From positions 40,769,501 to 40,833,500 of the forward strand of contig NC_052349.1 in assembly GCF_009727055.1 (NCBI RefSeq): a stretch of DNA of 64,000 bases, read 5' to 3'. The notes under the pieces are model-generated. The model was given only the letters and a program-made list of their open reading frames with translations, did not search any database and was not told the DNA's origin. Positions within the stretch are counted from its first letter, which is position 1. Each line of letters starts with the position of its first letter. Below, in pieces: positions 20,940-33,499 of the stretch. This DNA comes from Benincasa hispida. Taxonomy: Eukaryota > Streptophyta > Magnoliopsida > Cucurbitales > Cucurbitaceae. Both the position numbers and the translations under genes were made by a program.

Positions 20940-21882
20940 TTTTGGGTTGATGCCCTAAAGTCTTGTGTCCTGTAGTTTTGTAAACAGTATATACGAACAC
21001 CTGTGATTGTTAATATATGATATTTATTTCACATCTTGTTGTTTTGCTCGATTATTTATTTTATTTGCTTCACCACAAACCAATAAACATAAAATCCCTG
21101 GTTATCTGTATGTGACTCAAGCATGTATGTGGTGACATACAAGTGGATCATGTCTTGAGTGATAACCAAAATTGTCTATAGTATATGGATATAGGAGGGA
21201 ACCTTATCCTGGTAATGCCTACGGATGCGGCCACCTTTGTGTAATGGACACAAGTGTTGTGACTTGTCACAGATGGGTCCGATCCTGATCATTCGTGTTG
21301 GGGACATGCGAGCGGGGGCGTTCTATACAAAGAGTTTGTATAAGACCTGACCACAAAGTGTTAACGTCTCGTTATATAACACCGTTCATGACAGAGACTT
21401 CACTTCACTAGGATGACCATTGGTAACATAACCTCAATCCTGAGTGAGTTGGGAACTCCTGCAATTGAGGGCAATCCTTTGATTTGTATGGGTGCGTGTG
21501 GCCAGGTCTCTAATTCAAACCTACCATTTTGGGGATTCGTCTGATTTAGGAGCTATGAACTCAGCTACACAAGATGGAATTCACTCCTTCCCCGAGGCAG
21601 GGGTAAGTAGATAGATGGCTCCCTTAAGGGTTGATTCCAGGCCTTGAATGATGTGGCGTCATATACCTTCTCTTGGCCCGAAAGGTGTTCACATATAGTT
21701 GGACTATGTTGTATTGTTCATTAGAGGAATCAATGGTACTTAAGGAGTGAGATGTAACTATAAGAGCAAAACGGTAAATTGGCCCAGTTGTACATACGAG
21801 CATCTGTGAAGGGTCATCGTACTTATGATTGGTTATATCCAATGGACATAGAAATATATCTATGGTAAGAAGAATTCAGTTG
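20940..21882 (+). repeat. 3' LTR of element E, truncated
   Basis: It starts with a decayed TTTTGGGTTGATGCCCTAAAG and matches 13894-14024. It runs until GAAGAATTCAGTTG near 21882, where the LTR of element C begins mid-sequence at TTGGGTACCTTATTATGG. The 3' half is lost. Confidence 0.75.
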
Positions 21883-24800
21883 TTGGGTACCTTATTATGG
21901 TAACACCATTAGATGCAGTATACTCTATAGTTGTTACAAAGAGCTGTAAAGTGCTACATACGATATGATCCAAATTCATACATGTTATGACATGAGGAGC
22001 GGGGGCATCCTATGGAATGAGTTGCACAAGATCAGGACCAAGAAATAAGTCACTTTTACTTTATAACGCTGTTTGCTATTTAAGACTGACTATTTCACCT
22101 AGATGATTGATGTGTTATTTTATGAAGTGGAAATATGGATGATATGCGTGGATGGAATTGCGTTGTGCACTCAAGTTTCCCCAATGGAATTCAAGTGTAA
22201 ATTCCTCTGAATTTCGTGGTAAGTCGAGGGTCGAACACAGAGACTTGTGAAAATAGATTGTGTTGGTAATTTTTGATGAAAACTTTGCGGTAACGGGGAA
22301 AATAAATAAAGTGTTTGGTTTGTCGATTGCATTGATTAAAAATAAATAACAAATGCGGCAAAGTTTGAAAAGAGTTGGTAAACGGGAAATGCGATGAATA
22401 TGCAGTGAACGGGTTGAGAAATATTTCGGCTAACACTCCCTAGAATGTGTTCAAGCTTGCGATCATGCAACATGCATACAACAGTAAACCACCTCTCGGT
22501 GCGAATACCACGGCTTCTAAGGTTAGAACGCATGCGATAAATATGCGATAAGTCTATAGGGTTTACACATAAATCTCTATCTCTTTTTATGCATTGACAA
22601 CATGGAATTCACACAAATATGCGACCACATAATATCATTCTCATTCCTAGGATGCATGCGATGCAAGTTGACAAACAGAGCTTATCTCTAAGTCCTTATC
22701 TCTTGTTTATGCAAGCTTAATCTTGCTCTTTCAAGTCCAGATTCTAACCTAGCTCTCTCGAGACATTAGGTTCTTTCTTTAGACTCTCTCTCGAGTAACT
22801 CTAAATGGTATTTTGCACAACATAAAACAAGACAATCGCAAGCAATGAACTTCCTAGGTCATGTTAGCTTGGTTCTTCTCAACCCATTCAACTAGTTTAG
22901 CTACTCATGCGTATTAAGAGAGTGAGCAGATGTAGAAATAGAACTTTCATTGAATAGATATGAAGATGAAGTACAAATAACAATGCAAGTATAATAAAAA
23001 GCCTGGAAGCAATTTTTTGCTGTCAGGCGTTTACACTGTTTATACTCATGCTCTAAAGATATTCTCGCTCTCATGAGAGTCAGCCCGCTCTCTGCTCTTA
23101 CGCCCCAAGGTTCTCTCTCGAGTTGCCTTGGGCGATCTTCGGCGCCACCACTCTTCTCTTGCTCCGCCTTAAAATGGAAGAAAACTAAGAACAAAATCAA
23201 CTGGTTGTAAAGATGAGAATCGGTTATATCGTGAACCCTTTTTCTGAAGAATGCACTTGGTATTTATAGAGCATCAATGGTGAAAGGCGGCTTCTCTCTC
23301 CCGGTTGTACAAATGGGACAGCTTTAATTCCTAATTGACGCATCAAATAATTATCACCGATAAAGCTGAATGTACTTCGTGACCGTTATCGGCTGTCATC
23401 TTAATTTGGATTCGGCTGTCATCAGCTTTCTGTCCCATCGCTCTTAATTGGTCTTTCACCCAGATGCACCCACCATGTTGCGCTGACCAAGTTGTGGCAA
23501 TCCTTCTCGGGTGAATGTTTGAGAGCACGATCAACGCAAGCTTTGTGGTGAAGTTGCGCTCAACGATATTTCCTATGATCGAATCTTGCATTGTGTTAAC
23601 GAATATTCTGCATAAAAATACAAAAAACAATAGTTTTAATGCGTTGAACGCATGCGACCACAATATTATAGAATTTATGCTTAATGGACGCAATTTAACA
23701 TATTTCATCAACGCAATCCAACATTTTTTAAGAACTTAGCACTATGATAACGTGCATTTATGCCCATTATCAATGACCTAGGTAACTCGATCTTAATCCT
23801 GAGCTAACTATGAACTCCTGTTTATTCGGGATTGCCCTTAGATTTTCATAGTTGAGGGTTGGCTCAACAGCACCGGCTCAATAAGACTCCCATTTCAGGG
23901 GTAAGACTGGATAGATAGCTGGGGACAAAGGGTGCAAGACAGAGTTCATGTCTACTTGATTTAGGGATAGGAGAAAGGTTGTTCTCTCAAGTATTGAATC
24001 CAGATCTTGAGCAAGGGGCCCCACCCTGTCACTTGGCTGAGAGAGTTTGGTTTGGTGATTGGATCACAAACCAGTTGTTCAATAGAGGATCAGTAGGGAC
24101 TTGAGGAATAAGACGTAATCTCAGGGGTAAAACAAATATTTGACCCAGTCGTTATTACGAACAACCTATGAAGGGTCGACTTGTTGATTATGGTTAAATC
24201 ATGTGGACATAATATATCTATAGTGAAGGGAGTGCAACTATGGGCTTCAGTGGAGTGACCCATTAGTTAACGAATGGAGATTAATTTGATCTAATGATTT
24301 TAGCCAATTAATCTCAGATCATTGGAGCCCATGATCTGTAGGTCCGCGAGGTCCCCCTACTAGCTCGTAACGGACTAGCTGTAGAATAACGTGATAAGTT
24401 AATTTGAAACGTTCAAATTAGAATTAAGGAAATTAGTAATTATATGAGATATAATTATGTTTAATTTTAGAATTAAACGGAATAGGAGAATTTATATATT
24501 TAAATATGATTTAAATATATAAAGATGGATATGTGTTAAAATTAATTTAATATTTGATATTAAATTAATTAAGTTTTATTTAATAATTCATTTATGAAAT
24601 TAATTAATTTTTTATTTTTATAATCAAATAGATTTGTTAAATTAAAATTTTATTTTTAGATAAAATTAAAAAAGGAAAAGAAAACAAAAACGCAAAATGA
24701 AAAAATGGATTTTTCCATTATCCATTGCCTAACTAGCTCACACATATTGTTGTCTTCTCCAAGCATAAGTTACAACTCATGCAACTCTTCTCTTTGCATG

Positions 24801-25178
24801 TTGATCTGCAATATAATGAAGAGATTGGAGTGAAAATCGGGCATACAATCTACAGAATTTTAAGAGAAAAATCAGTTTGAAGAATGGTTCTTCAACAAGG
24901 TTGCTGGAGCTTTTCTCCTTCATCCCTTGATTCAAGCTTGTTTTGAGTCCCACAACTCAATCTAGAGCACCAAGAAAATAGTGGGGGAGATCTTAAGGTG
25001 GTCTACAACAAGATATGGAGAAGATAGCAGCTGAAGATGGAGCTTTGAAGAAGTTCTACAAGAGGTATGTCTTGAAACCCATTTTTCTGCAAAAGCATGC
25101 TTTATATTTTTTCAAAATTAGTGAATTTGAATGCTTAGATGATCCTTGTGCTTCCACTGTTATTGATACAATCCTACA
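21883..25178 (+). repeat. 5' LTR of element C (interrupted)
   Basis: 21883-22107 matches 33716-33945 of the 3' LTR, and 23773-25178 matches 33946-35340. The end is ...GATACAATCCTACA, with the PBS two bases downstream. The only large gap is the nested solo LTR at 22108-23772. Confidence 0.85.
22108..23772 (-). mobile_element. Solo gypsy-like LTR nested in the copia C 5' LTR
   Basis: On the plus strand it starts TGATGTG and ends ATTATCA, so read on the minus strand it begins TGATAATGGGC and ends CACATCA, the TG...CA form. The TATA context is inverted near 23255-23265. Flanking 5-mers are ATGAT (22103-22107) and ATGAC (23773-23777). The intact 3' LTR of element C reads GATGACCTAGG at this point, confirming both the insertion site and ATGAC as the original target. 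Confidence 0.85.
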
Positions 25179-25180
25179 AT

Positions 25181-25192
25181 TGGTATCAGAGC
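25181..25192 (+). other. Primer-binding site (initiator tRNA-Met) of element C
   Basis: TGGTATCAGAGC, two bases after the LTR end CTACA. This is the standard plant copia PBS. The 84-codon ORF at 25015-25269 that runs across it is incidental. Confidence 0.9.
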
Positions 25193-28091
25193 ATCATATA
25201 AGCATTCAATTCGGTTTAATTTTGGTTTGGTGGGTGTTTTATATGAGAAATATGAAACTGGTGCACTAATATGGTTTTCTGAGTTTTGGCTGTTTAATTC
25301 TCTTTAATTTCTCATTTAAATTTGTAATTGGCTCTTGCTTGATGAGCTTTAATGTGTTCTCAAGAGTCTGTAATTTATGAGTCATTATAGTTGAAATTAA
25401 GATGTAAATCGAAGAAACAAGCGAAGGGGTTGAGTTGCAGTTCCAGAAAATCAGCCTCTGTTCTTATCGACGTTGTGGTTCCAGTTGCTAAACGATCATC
25501 TAGCTCCAGACGCTACACGATGTGAAGAAAAGCTAGACGATCGTATAGCAATGGGCGCTTGTCGTTGTGATGTTGAACGCTAGACGATCGTGTACCTGCG
25601 GGAGCTAAACGATGCATTCAATTTGCTATACGATAGCATTAAAAGATCGTTTAGTTTTGGTGTGGGAACTAAATGATACGTTGAATTTACAATACGATAG
25701 TACTATGTGATTGTTTAGCAATGATGCACGCTAAGCGATGCGATGATGTGCTACGTGATAGCGCTGAGCGATCATTTAGATGCGACCTAAGTGATCATGT
25801 AGACGAAGTGTTAAGCAATGCGTTGAAGTTTCTATGCGATGGAACTAAACAAATCGCTTACCTACGATGCTGAATGACGCGCATGATGTTCTAATAGATG
25901 GATTTAGCTTCGTTAGCTACACGATGGTACTGAAGCATGTGCAGCGCTAGACGATGGTGTTAGCGATTGTTTGGGTTATATAGATAAAACTAGCAAGTGA
26001 TGAAGAGCTATAACTATAGCTTGAGCGTCGTTACATCGTTATCTTGTGATCAGGAGCTAACAATGGTTTGAGATTACGTATGCGATAGAAGAGATTCGTT
26101 TACCCATGCGGTAGCTGGTGCGCGAGTTATCTATGCCGATCGCCTAGTCGATGCGATACCTTTGCATTGCATGGCGAGTCGTTGATTTGCTATCATGGCA
26201 TTAACATCATTTACACTTTTCGCGTGCTAATATGATCAGAACTTGCTTAAATGATTCTAGCAAATGCTAGACGTGTCATCATTGCTTGATGAGACTTTAG
26301 CGAGATGTTAGTAAAGCATGTCAAGGGCTGCGGTATTGTAACAGGTTCTTCTCTGTGTTGGTTCGTTTAGTTCAGATGGTTTTGCACTTCTGGTTTAAGA
26401 CTTGTATTCTGTTCGATGGTTCGGTCCAGTTATCAGCTATTGAAGTTCATTTTGGAGCGGTTCGGCAGTCGATGAGGGTTCGGAACTGTATTGTATAATT
26501 AGGCTCTGTTGCTTGTTTTGCAAAAATAACCATAATAGTCTGTCTTTATTATTATAGCAATTTGAAATGTATTTATATATTAAATAAATTTTTGCATATG
26601 AGTATTTAGATTTAAAAATTCACCATAAGAATCAATGTAAATGCATGAAGTAAATGTTTATATGTAATAAATATAGTAATGATATATAGTTCTCGTATTA
26701 TAAAAGTTATATTAAAATGTTTGAATCCTCATGTAATTGATGATGTATTGCTGTTATAGATTTTAGAATTGTTATATATGGGTTGACATTTTAACCTACA
26801 ACAGCTGCATGCTCACGTAGGTTGACCACCTGTTTTAATTGTTAAAACTTATAAAACCAAGGTTACAAACTCAACCGGTATATAATCCTGTCTAAGGCTG
26901 GGAGTTCTTAAGTTGACAGTTTACGGAACACTTCCTACCTGGGGATTATGGCCGATTTATTGAACGTTGGTAATCGGTTTTATGAGCATACATGAGTGAT
27001 GTGAGGTAATAATGGTTTATCACCTAGACATCGTAGGTTAAATTCCAATTATAAGAGTTATACTTGGATAAACCACATAGACTTAGGAGTTGTTTTATTA
27101 GCAAAAAAGAACCTAAGTATAAATATACCCAAATAGAACACTTCAATGGCAGTTTCATAACTTCTATATGATAGAGTTATTAGAAAACTTCAGTGGGGAG
27201 ATTAATAACATATATGATATGTTATTTTTAGCTCTCGCGTCTCTAAGAGTTCACAATCCAGATTTAAGCGGTACTTCGTGTCACCCTAGAAGTGACCTCC
27301 CTACAGAAAGTATTTTTTAGTTTAAATCTAGATTTTGGTGAATAAGAGGAAGTTGTTCAAATATAAGTCTATTATACGATAAATAGATTTCAACTACCAC
27401 GTCTCCACATAGTTTACACTGTGCGATTCATATGACGCTTCGTGTCACCCTGGAAGTGGCCTCCCTACGAAGAGTGTTTTGTATGAGTCAATATCAAGGT
27501 AAACAGAGGAAGTTCATAGTAAGTCGGTGAAGGATATGTGTCAATATATCCTACGGTCTCCTCCATTAGTTTGAATCGTAAGATTCCTATGTTGTGCCTG
27601 CTGGTTAGATTTAAGTGGCCCTTTGCTAGTCGTTTAGCGACGGCTATCCCCACGGAGGGTTGTAACATAGAATTCAGAACAACCCAGACTTCAATAAAAT
27701 GAATAGGGTCTTATAGTTCCGTCTTGGATGTTGTCTTCTATTTCAGAGGCAAATACATACCGTCCTATAGGATCTAAAAATGGCGAGTCACACTTACAAG
27801 AATTACTAAGTTGTTAGTAAAGATCTTGACCGAAAATGATAACTAAACGACTATAGGAATAAGAGTTATTCCGGAGATAATAGGAATAAGAGTTATTCCA
27901 GGGATACTATTTGGTCAAAATTGTTCGTTTTAGTGAAGGAGTATCTGACTGCCCCACGGTAGCTCATATTCTATCACTAAAATATTGTTGCAAATAAATA
28001 ATGGTTATCGGTACATTATTACTTTTTGCTAAAACTTGATTTTGGATTTAGTTACAATTTGCTAATTAGAATTTGTTTGAATTTTATCAGC
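25193..28091 (+). other. Long non-coding leader of copia element C
   Basis: There is no ORF with recognisable domains between the PBS and the first gag ATG. 25486-26130 is a cluster of ACGATCG motifs. 26760-27720 has repeated blocks such as CGTGTCACCCTRGAAGTGRCCTCCCTAC (27278 and 27440) and GTCAATATCAAGG, shared with element B (7240-7515). Long leaders are usual in this type of copia element. Confidence 0.6.
25486..26130. repeat. CGATCG-motif cluster in the element C leader
   Basis: GCTAAACGATCATC, GCTAGACGATCGT, GCTATACGATAGC and variants recur every 20-40 bp, often with TTTAG or TGTAG completing an inverted half. The same word family occurs in LTRs at 3276-3475 and 38196-38390 and at 62331-62620. 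There is no coding sense. Confidence 0.65.
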
Positions 28092-28382
28092 ATGTCAAAT
28101 TCTAGAATACTCGCTTCCGATGTACATAACAGTAAAATCAAATCAACAAACAAATTACTAGCGGTCGATTATACCAACAGAGTTTTAACAGAGGACTGTC
28201 CTCTATCTCCCAACTCATCTGAAATTATGAATTATGTAGATGAGAATGTTGAATTCAAACAACAAGATGAATATGATTTACTTGTTATTGAAGCATGTTT
28301 AGTGGAAAATGATAAAATCTGGATAATTGATTCAGGTACCGCTAATCATGTATGTACTATCTCACAGGAAATAAGTTCCTAG
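28092..28382 (+). pseudogene. Copia gag-protease fusion remnant (element C)
   Basis: ATG at 28092 begins MSNSRILASDVHNSK, a copia gag N-terminus. At about 28225 the frame passes straight into the protease region, so most of gag, including the nucleocapsid zinc knuckle, is deleted. The protease active site IWIIDSGTANHVC is intact at about 28315-28355. A TAG at 28381-28383 ends the frame. Confidence 0.7.
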
Positions 28383-28388
28383 AGATAG

Positions 28389-29780
28389 TTGACAGAAGGT
28401 GAAACAATTTTTAAGATAGGGATCGGGGAGATTGTTTCAGCCAATGCAGTGGGAGATATGAAGTTATTTATAGGAGATAAGTACATTTATTTGAAAAATG
28501 TATATTATATTCCTTCTATGAAAAGGAATCTAATATTTGTCTCTTGTTTACTAGAACAAAATTATAAGGTTTATTTCGAAAATGGTGAAGTGTTCATCAA
28601 AATGGGTAATAAACAAATTTGCTCTGCAAAATTAGAAAATAACTTGTACATGTTACAACCAACTAAGGTCAAAGCTGTTTTGAACATATAGATGTTTAAA
28701 ACTGTTGAGACTCATAAGAAGAGGAAGATTTCTCTAAATGCCTATCTTTGGCACTTAAGACTGGGTCACATAAATCTCAACAGGATTGAGAGATTGGTTA
28801 AGAACGGTCATCTAAATAAGTTGGAAGACAGTTCATTACCACCATGTGAGTCTTGTCTTGAGGGTAAAATGACAAAAAGATCTTTTTCTAGAAAAAGGTC
28901 TTAGAGCCAATGAATCCCTAGAATTGATTCACTCAAACCTTTATGGGCCTGTAAATGTTAGAGCAAGAGGAGGGTATGAATATGAATATTTCATCAGTTT
29001 TATAGATGATTATTCCAGGTATGGGCATGTTTACCTAATGCGCCAAAAGTCTGAAACTTTTGAAAAGTTCAAAGAGTATAAGGCTGAGGTTGAAAACCAA
29101 TTAGGTAAAAAGATTAAAACACTTCTATCAGATTGAGGTGGTGAGTATTTGGACATAGAATTTCAGAACTATTTGATAAAACATGAAATTCAGTCTCAAC
29201 TCACAGCCCCTGGCACACCTCAGCAGAACAGTGTGGCAGAGAGGAGAAACGGAACCTTGTTAGACATGGTTCGTTCCATGATGAGTTACACTCAGTTATT
29301 AAATTCTTTTTGGGGACACGCAGTTGGGACTGCAGTGTATATTTTGAACATAGTTCACTCGAAAAGCATTTCTGAAATGCCTTATGAGCTTTGGATGGGA
29401 CGTAAAAGAAATTTACGTCACTTCAAGATTTCGGGTTGTCCAGCACATATTTTTGTGCAAAATCCTAAAAAGCTGGAACACCGTTCAAAAGTATGTCTTT
29501 TTCTAGGCTACCCAAAAGAAATAAAAGGTGGTTTCTTTTATGATCCTTAGGAAGATAAAGTGTTTTTATCGACAAATGCAACCTTCCTGGAGGAAGATTA
29601 TATAAAGAACCATCAACCTCGCAGTAAGCTAGTAATAGAAGAAATGTCCAGAGAAATGATAAATGGATCAACAAGAGTTGTTGATCGAGCAGGCCCTTCA
29701 ACAAGAGTTGTTGATAAAGCAGGTCCATCAACAAGAGTTGTTGATGAAACTGATACTTCACATCCTTCTCAAGATTGAGA
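28389..29780 (+). pseudogene. Copia integrase remnant (element C)
   Basis: The conserved blocks are YIPSMKRNLIFVSCLLEQ, LWHLRLGHINLNRIERLV with CESCLEGKMTK (the HHCC finger), HSNLYGPVNVRARGGYEYEY, TLLSD (then TGA) and SVAERRNGTLLDMV, followed by HFKISGCPAHIFVQNPKKLE. The first catalytic position reads N (HSNLYG) where element B has D (HSDLRG). The other acidic residues are D in LLSD and E in VAERRN. Stops lie at 28689-28691, 29134-29136 and 29548-29550, and a frameshift near 28900. A 30-bp tandem repeat encodes STRVVDxAGP three times at 29668-29757. Confidence 0.8.
29668..29757 (+). repeat. Three 30-bp units encoding STRVVDxAGP
   Basis: Units at 29668-29697, 29698-29727 and 29728-29757 each begin TCAACAAGAGTTGTTGAT. 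They lie in the linker between integrase and RT. Element B has a single similar unit near 9830, so the linker varies in length by repeat number. Confidence 0.8.
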
Positions 29781-29812
29781 ATGCCTCGTCGTAGTGGCAG
29801 GGTTGTCAACAG

Positions 29813-32287
29813 TGGTGACGGAAAATTGGAAGTCAATTCTACTCGACAACCAACTTCCCTTGGACGCATTATGCATGCATGTTCCTAAGATTATGCGTTG
29901 ATAGTCATGCGTCAATGGTCATGCGTTGGAATGAAAATTGCGTAACGAATGTATGCGATGACCATACGTCCTGCCACAAGTTTTCTTACGTTCATGCCAA
30001 GTATAACATGAACGCAAGTTTCTCGGGTAATCCACGGTCGAACACAGGGACTTGTAACTATATGTTTATGATGATTGCTTTCTTTAGACTCTCTCTCGAG
30101 TAGCTCTAAAGGGGTGTGAGCACAACATAAGACAGACAAACGCATGAACTTGGTATACGCAAGATTGTTACTATCCCTAGTGAACAATGCACACCTTGCT
30201 TAATGCGTCCAACCACTTACCCTCCCAGGCAGTTGATTATTGCTGACTTCATCATAGACAAGCAGTGCGTTAGCCTATAGACAGACGTTGCAGCAGCTTT
30301 ACACTAAGCAAATAAGTTACTCACATACTCGCACAACACACACCTTTCGGTGGGTTTGCACATGCTTCATATCCTAATCCACATGACTAAGTATGCAATA
30401 CACAAGCAATCCACTAAGTGTTGCAATGAAAGTAAAGATGCTAAGTAAGAAGATGGAGATGAAGTCGGATGGAATAGATGAAATGTATTGAAAACACATT
30501 GTATTAATTTCTTAATTCAAAATGTCATTAACTACAATATGGAAAAGAAAGGGAAAGGGAATGACCGGCTGGAGCAAAACTTTGCTTCCAGCGGGTGTGT
30601 TAAGGCTTCCGGTGGTGCCATGGATGGGTGGAGGAGCTGACTCTCTCAAGATCTACTCCGGTCGTCACTTGAAAGGGATGAAGGAGATGAAGAACTCTCA
30701 GCCACCTTCTCACACAGTTTGTCTGGATCGTAGGGAAAGTCCCCGATTCACAAGGATCCTCCCATGGATGATTTGAATTTCTGCTCATCGGCTTCTATTT
30801 ATGAGTTTGGATCGCCGACAGCATTAATTGGACTACTCTGAGTCTGACGTTCAGTACGTCTGTCCATCTAAATCTCTGCCACCAGTAGCGTGGTAGGTGA
30901 AATGTCAACATCAGTTTTGGATTTTCTCGTGGTAGATGCGTTGATGCGTTCCTTCCATCANNNNNNNNNNNNNNNNNNNNNNNNNNNNNNNNNNNNNNNN
31001 NNNNNNNNNNNNNNNNNNNNNNNNNNNNNNNNNNNNNNNNNNNNNNNNNNNNNNNNNNNNNNNNNNNNNNNNNNNNNNNNNNNNNNNNNNNNNNNNNNNN
31101 NNNNNNNNNNNNNNNNNNNNNNNNNNNNNNNNNNNNNNNNNNNNNNNNNNNNNNNNNNNNNNNNNNNNNNNNNNNNNNNNNNNNNNNNNNNNNNNNNNNN
31201 NNNNNNNNNNNNNNNNNNNNNNNNNNNNNNNNNNNNNNNNNNNNNNNNNNNNNNNNNNNNNNNNNNNNNNNNNNNNNNNNNNNNNNNNNNNNNNNNNNNN
31301 NNNNNNNNNNNNNNNNNNNNNNNNNNNNNNNNNNNNNNNNNNNNNNNNNNNNNNNNNNNNNNNNNNNNNNNNNNNNNNNNNNNNNNNNNNNNNNNNNNNN
31401 NNNNNNNNNNNNNNNNNNNNNNNNNNNNNNNNTGCATGCGGTGGTTGAATAAAAGAATGGAGTGGAGTTACTAAGTTTAATCCTACTCCTACTCCTATCT
31501 AACAGACAAACCCAATGAGAATTATTGCATGAAGGTAGAGATGCGACAAACCTTTGACATGAAATAAATGTATGGAAATGTAGATAAAATGGCGGAGATG
31601 TTTTTCATTGCAAACTTAAGGAATGCATCGCAAGGCAACCCAGTCAACGCAAACTAATGCGTCATGCGATACTCATACAATATAAACCACCTTTGGTGCA
31701 AATGTTATGGTTCTACTGCTAAACGCATGCGATGTATGTGCGAGATGTCTATAGGGCCTACACATAAGCCCTCAATTCTTATCTATGGCTGATTACGAGC
31801 CAAAAAGGCAACAATAGTCATCATTTCCTCATTCTAGGGTGCACAACCTTGCGTTGATCCCATTAGAATGCGTTGTCATATAGCCACAATCATTCAATGG
31901 TCGCATTCGCTTAACACTGCAACTTTACATGATGACCGCAATCGCTTAACAAGCGCAACTCCTATGCGATGGACGCATACGGCTTATTACCGCAACATCC
32001 ATGCATTTATCGATGCGTTTGCCTTTCAATGGAGTGTTTCTCCACATGCGGTTGTCTATGCGATGGTCCGGTTTCCACATTTGCATTTAATTCCTTCATA
32101 GGCTATAAAAATAGAACATTGAACGCATAATTAACGCAAAGCGATGGGTTAGCTAAGATTCACCATGTTGATCGATGCAAACTCCTTTTCTCATGAATTC
32201 CTATCATGATCGACGCAATTTCTACCTAACAACCTTCATAAATCTAAGTAAAAGGACTAAGATGGCATGCATTTCTGCATGTCATCA
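29813..32287 (-). mobile_element. Solo gypsy-type LTR nested in the pol region of copia C (contains N gap)
   Basis: The plus strand starts TGGTGACGG and ends ATGTCATCA, so on the minus strand it runs TGATGACATGCAGAAATGCA...CCGTCACCA, the same family as 14025-16067 and 47237-49232. A perfect 5-bp target duplication, AACAG, is at 29808-29812 and 32288-32292. The copia coding sequence resumes exactly after it. Length is 2475 bp including the gap at 30961-31432. Confidence 0.88.
30961..31432. other. Assembly gap (472 N)
   Basis: Unresolved bases inside the nested solo LTR, flanked on both sides by LTR sequence of the same orientation. The open frames drawn across it are meaningless. Confidence 0.99.
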
Positions 32288-32292
32288 AACAG

Positions 32293-33340
32293 CCTGACCA
32301 GTACATGGGTTTAACTGAAACTCAAGTGATCATACCAGATGATGGTTTAGAGGATCCATTGTCTTTTAATCAAGCAATGAATGATGTGAACAAAGAAAAA
32401 TGGATTAAAGCCATGGACTTTGAAATGGAATCTATGTATTTCAATTCTGTCTGGGATCTTGTAGATCAACCGGAAGGGGTAAAATCCACCGGCTGCAAAT
32501 GGATCTACAAGAGAAAACGAGACCAAGCTGGTAAGGTACAGACCTACAAAGCTAGACTAGTGGCAAAAGGGTTTACCCAAAGAGAGAGGTTAGATTTTGA
32601 AGAAACCTTCTCTCCAGTTGCCATGATAAAGTCTATTAGAATACTCTTGTACATAGCCACATTTTATGATTATGAAATATGGCAAATGGATATCAAGACA
32701 GCTTTTCTAAATGGCTATCTTGAAGAGAGTATCTATATATCTCAACCAGAAGAGTTTATACAATAGGGTTAAGAGTAAAAAGTTTGCAAGCTAAATCGAT
32801 CCATTTATGGATTAAAATAAGCTTCTAGATCCTGGAATATGAGGTCCTAAGGATCTGATCCTTACTGGATACGCTGATTCTGACTTTCAAACCAATATTG
32901 ATTCAAGGAAATCAACTTCAGGGTCAGTATTCACTCTGAACAGAGGAGCAATTGCGTGGAAGAGCATCAAGCAGAGTTGTATTGCGAACTCCACAATGAA
33001 AGCCGAGTATGTATCTGCAAGCAAAGCAGCAAAAGAAGCAGTATGGCTCAGAAAGTTCTTGACAGATCTGGAAGTAGTTCCTAACATGCACCTGTCTGTC
33101 ACTCTCTATTGTGACAACAATGGAGCAGTTGAAAATTCAAAGGAACCACGAAGCCATAAAAGAGGAAAGCATATCGAATGGAAGTACCATCTCATCAGGG
33201 AGATTGTACACAGAGGAGACGTCATTGTCACTCAGATTGCATCCCAAGACAACTTAGTTGATCCATTTACAAAGGCCTTCTCGGCTAAAGTGTTCGAGGG
33301 TCACCTAGTAGGACTAGGTCTACGAGTTTTGTATCACTAG
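32293..33340 (+). pseudogene. Copia RT-RNase H remnant with the RT active site deleted (element C)
   Basis: LSFNQAMNDV, CKWIYKRKRDQ, KARLVAKGFTQRER and MDIKTAFLNGYLEE read openly from 32305 to 32766, then stops follow. At about 32841 the sequence jumps from SRSWNM to the RNase H block LTGYADSDFQ. About 560 bp, including the catalytic YVDD and the thumb, are missing compared with element D (12953-13515). RNase H continues with MKAEYVSASKAAKEAVWL, LYCDNNGAVENS and VDPFTKAF to the stop near 33338-33340. Confidence 0.8.
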
Positions 33341-33499
33341 GGCAAGTGGAAAAATTTATGGATATTGTGATGCCCTAGTTTATTGTATTTGTACATTTTA
33401 TTCTCTCCATGTAATACATTTTATTCTCTTCATGTAAACTCAACATTGTATATATTTGTATATATTGATCCACTGGAGTTTTAGTCCAAGTGGGAGTAT
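33341..33499 (+). other. Copia C 3' spacer and polypurine tract
   Basis: GGCAAGTGGAAAAATTTATGG follows the pol stop and CCAAGTGGGAGTAT adjoins the LTR. The first is a decayed copy of the upstream PPT-like tract seen in B, E and F. Confidence 0.55.

Noticed and set aside
25015..25269. 84-codon ORF spanning the LTR end and PBS of element C
   Set aside because: Runs across LTR and PBS; the corresponding position of the 3' LTR has a stop, so it is incidental.
30890..31474. Long plus and minus ORFs across the N gap
   Set aside because: Made of unknown bases.
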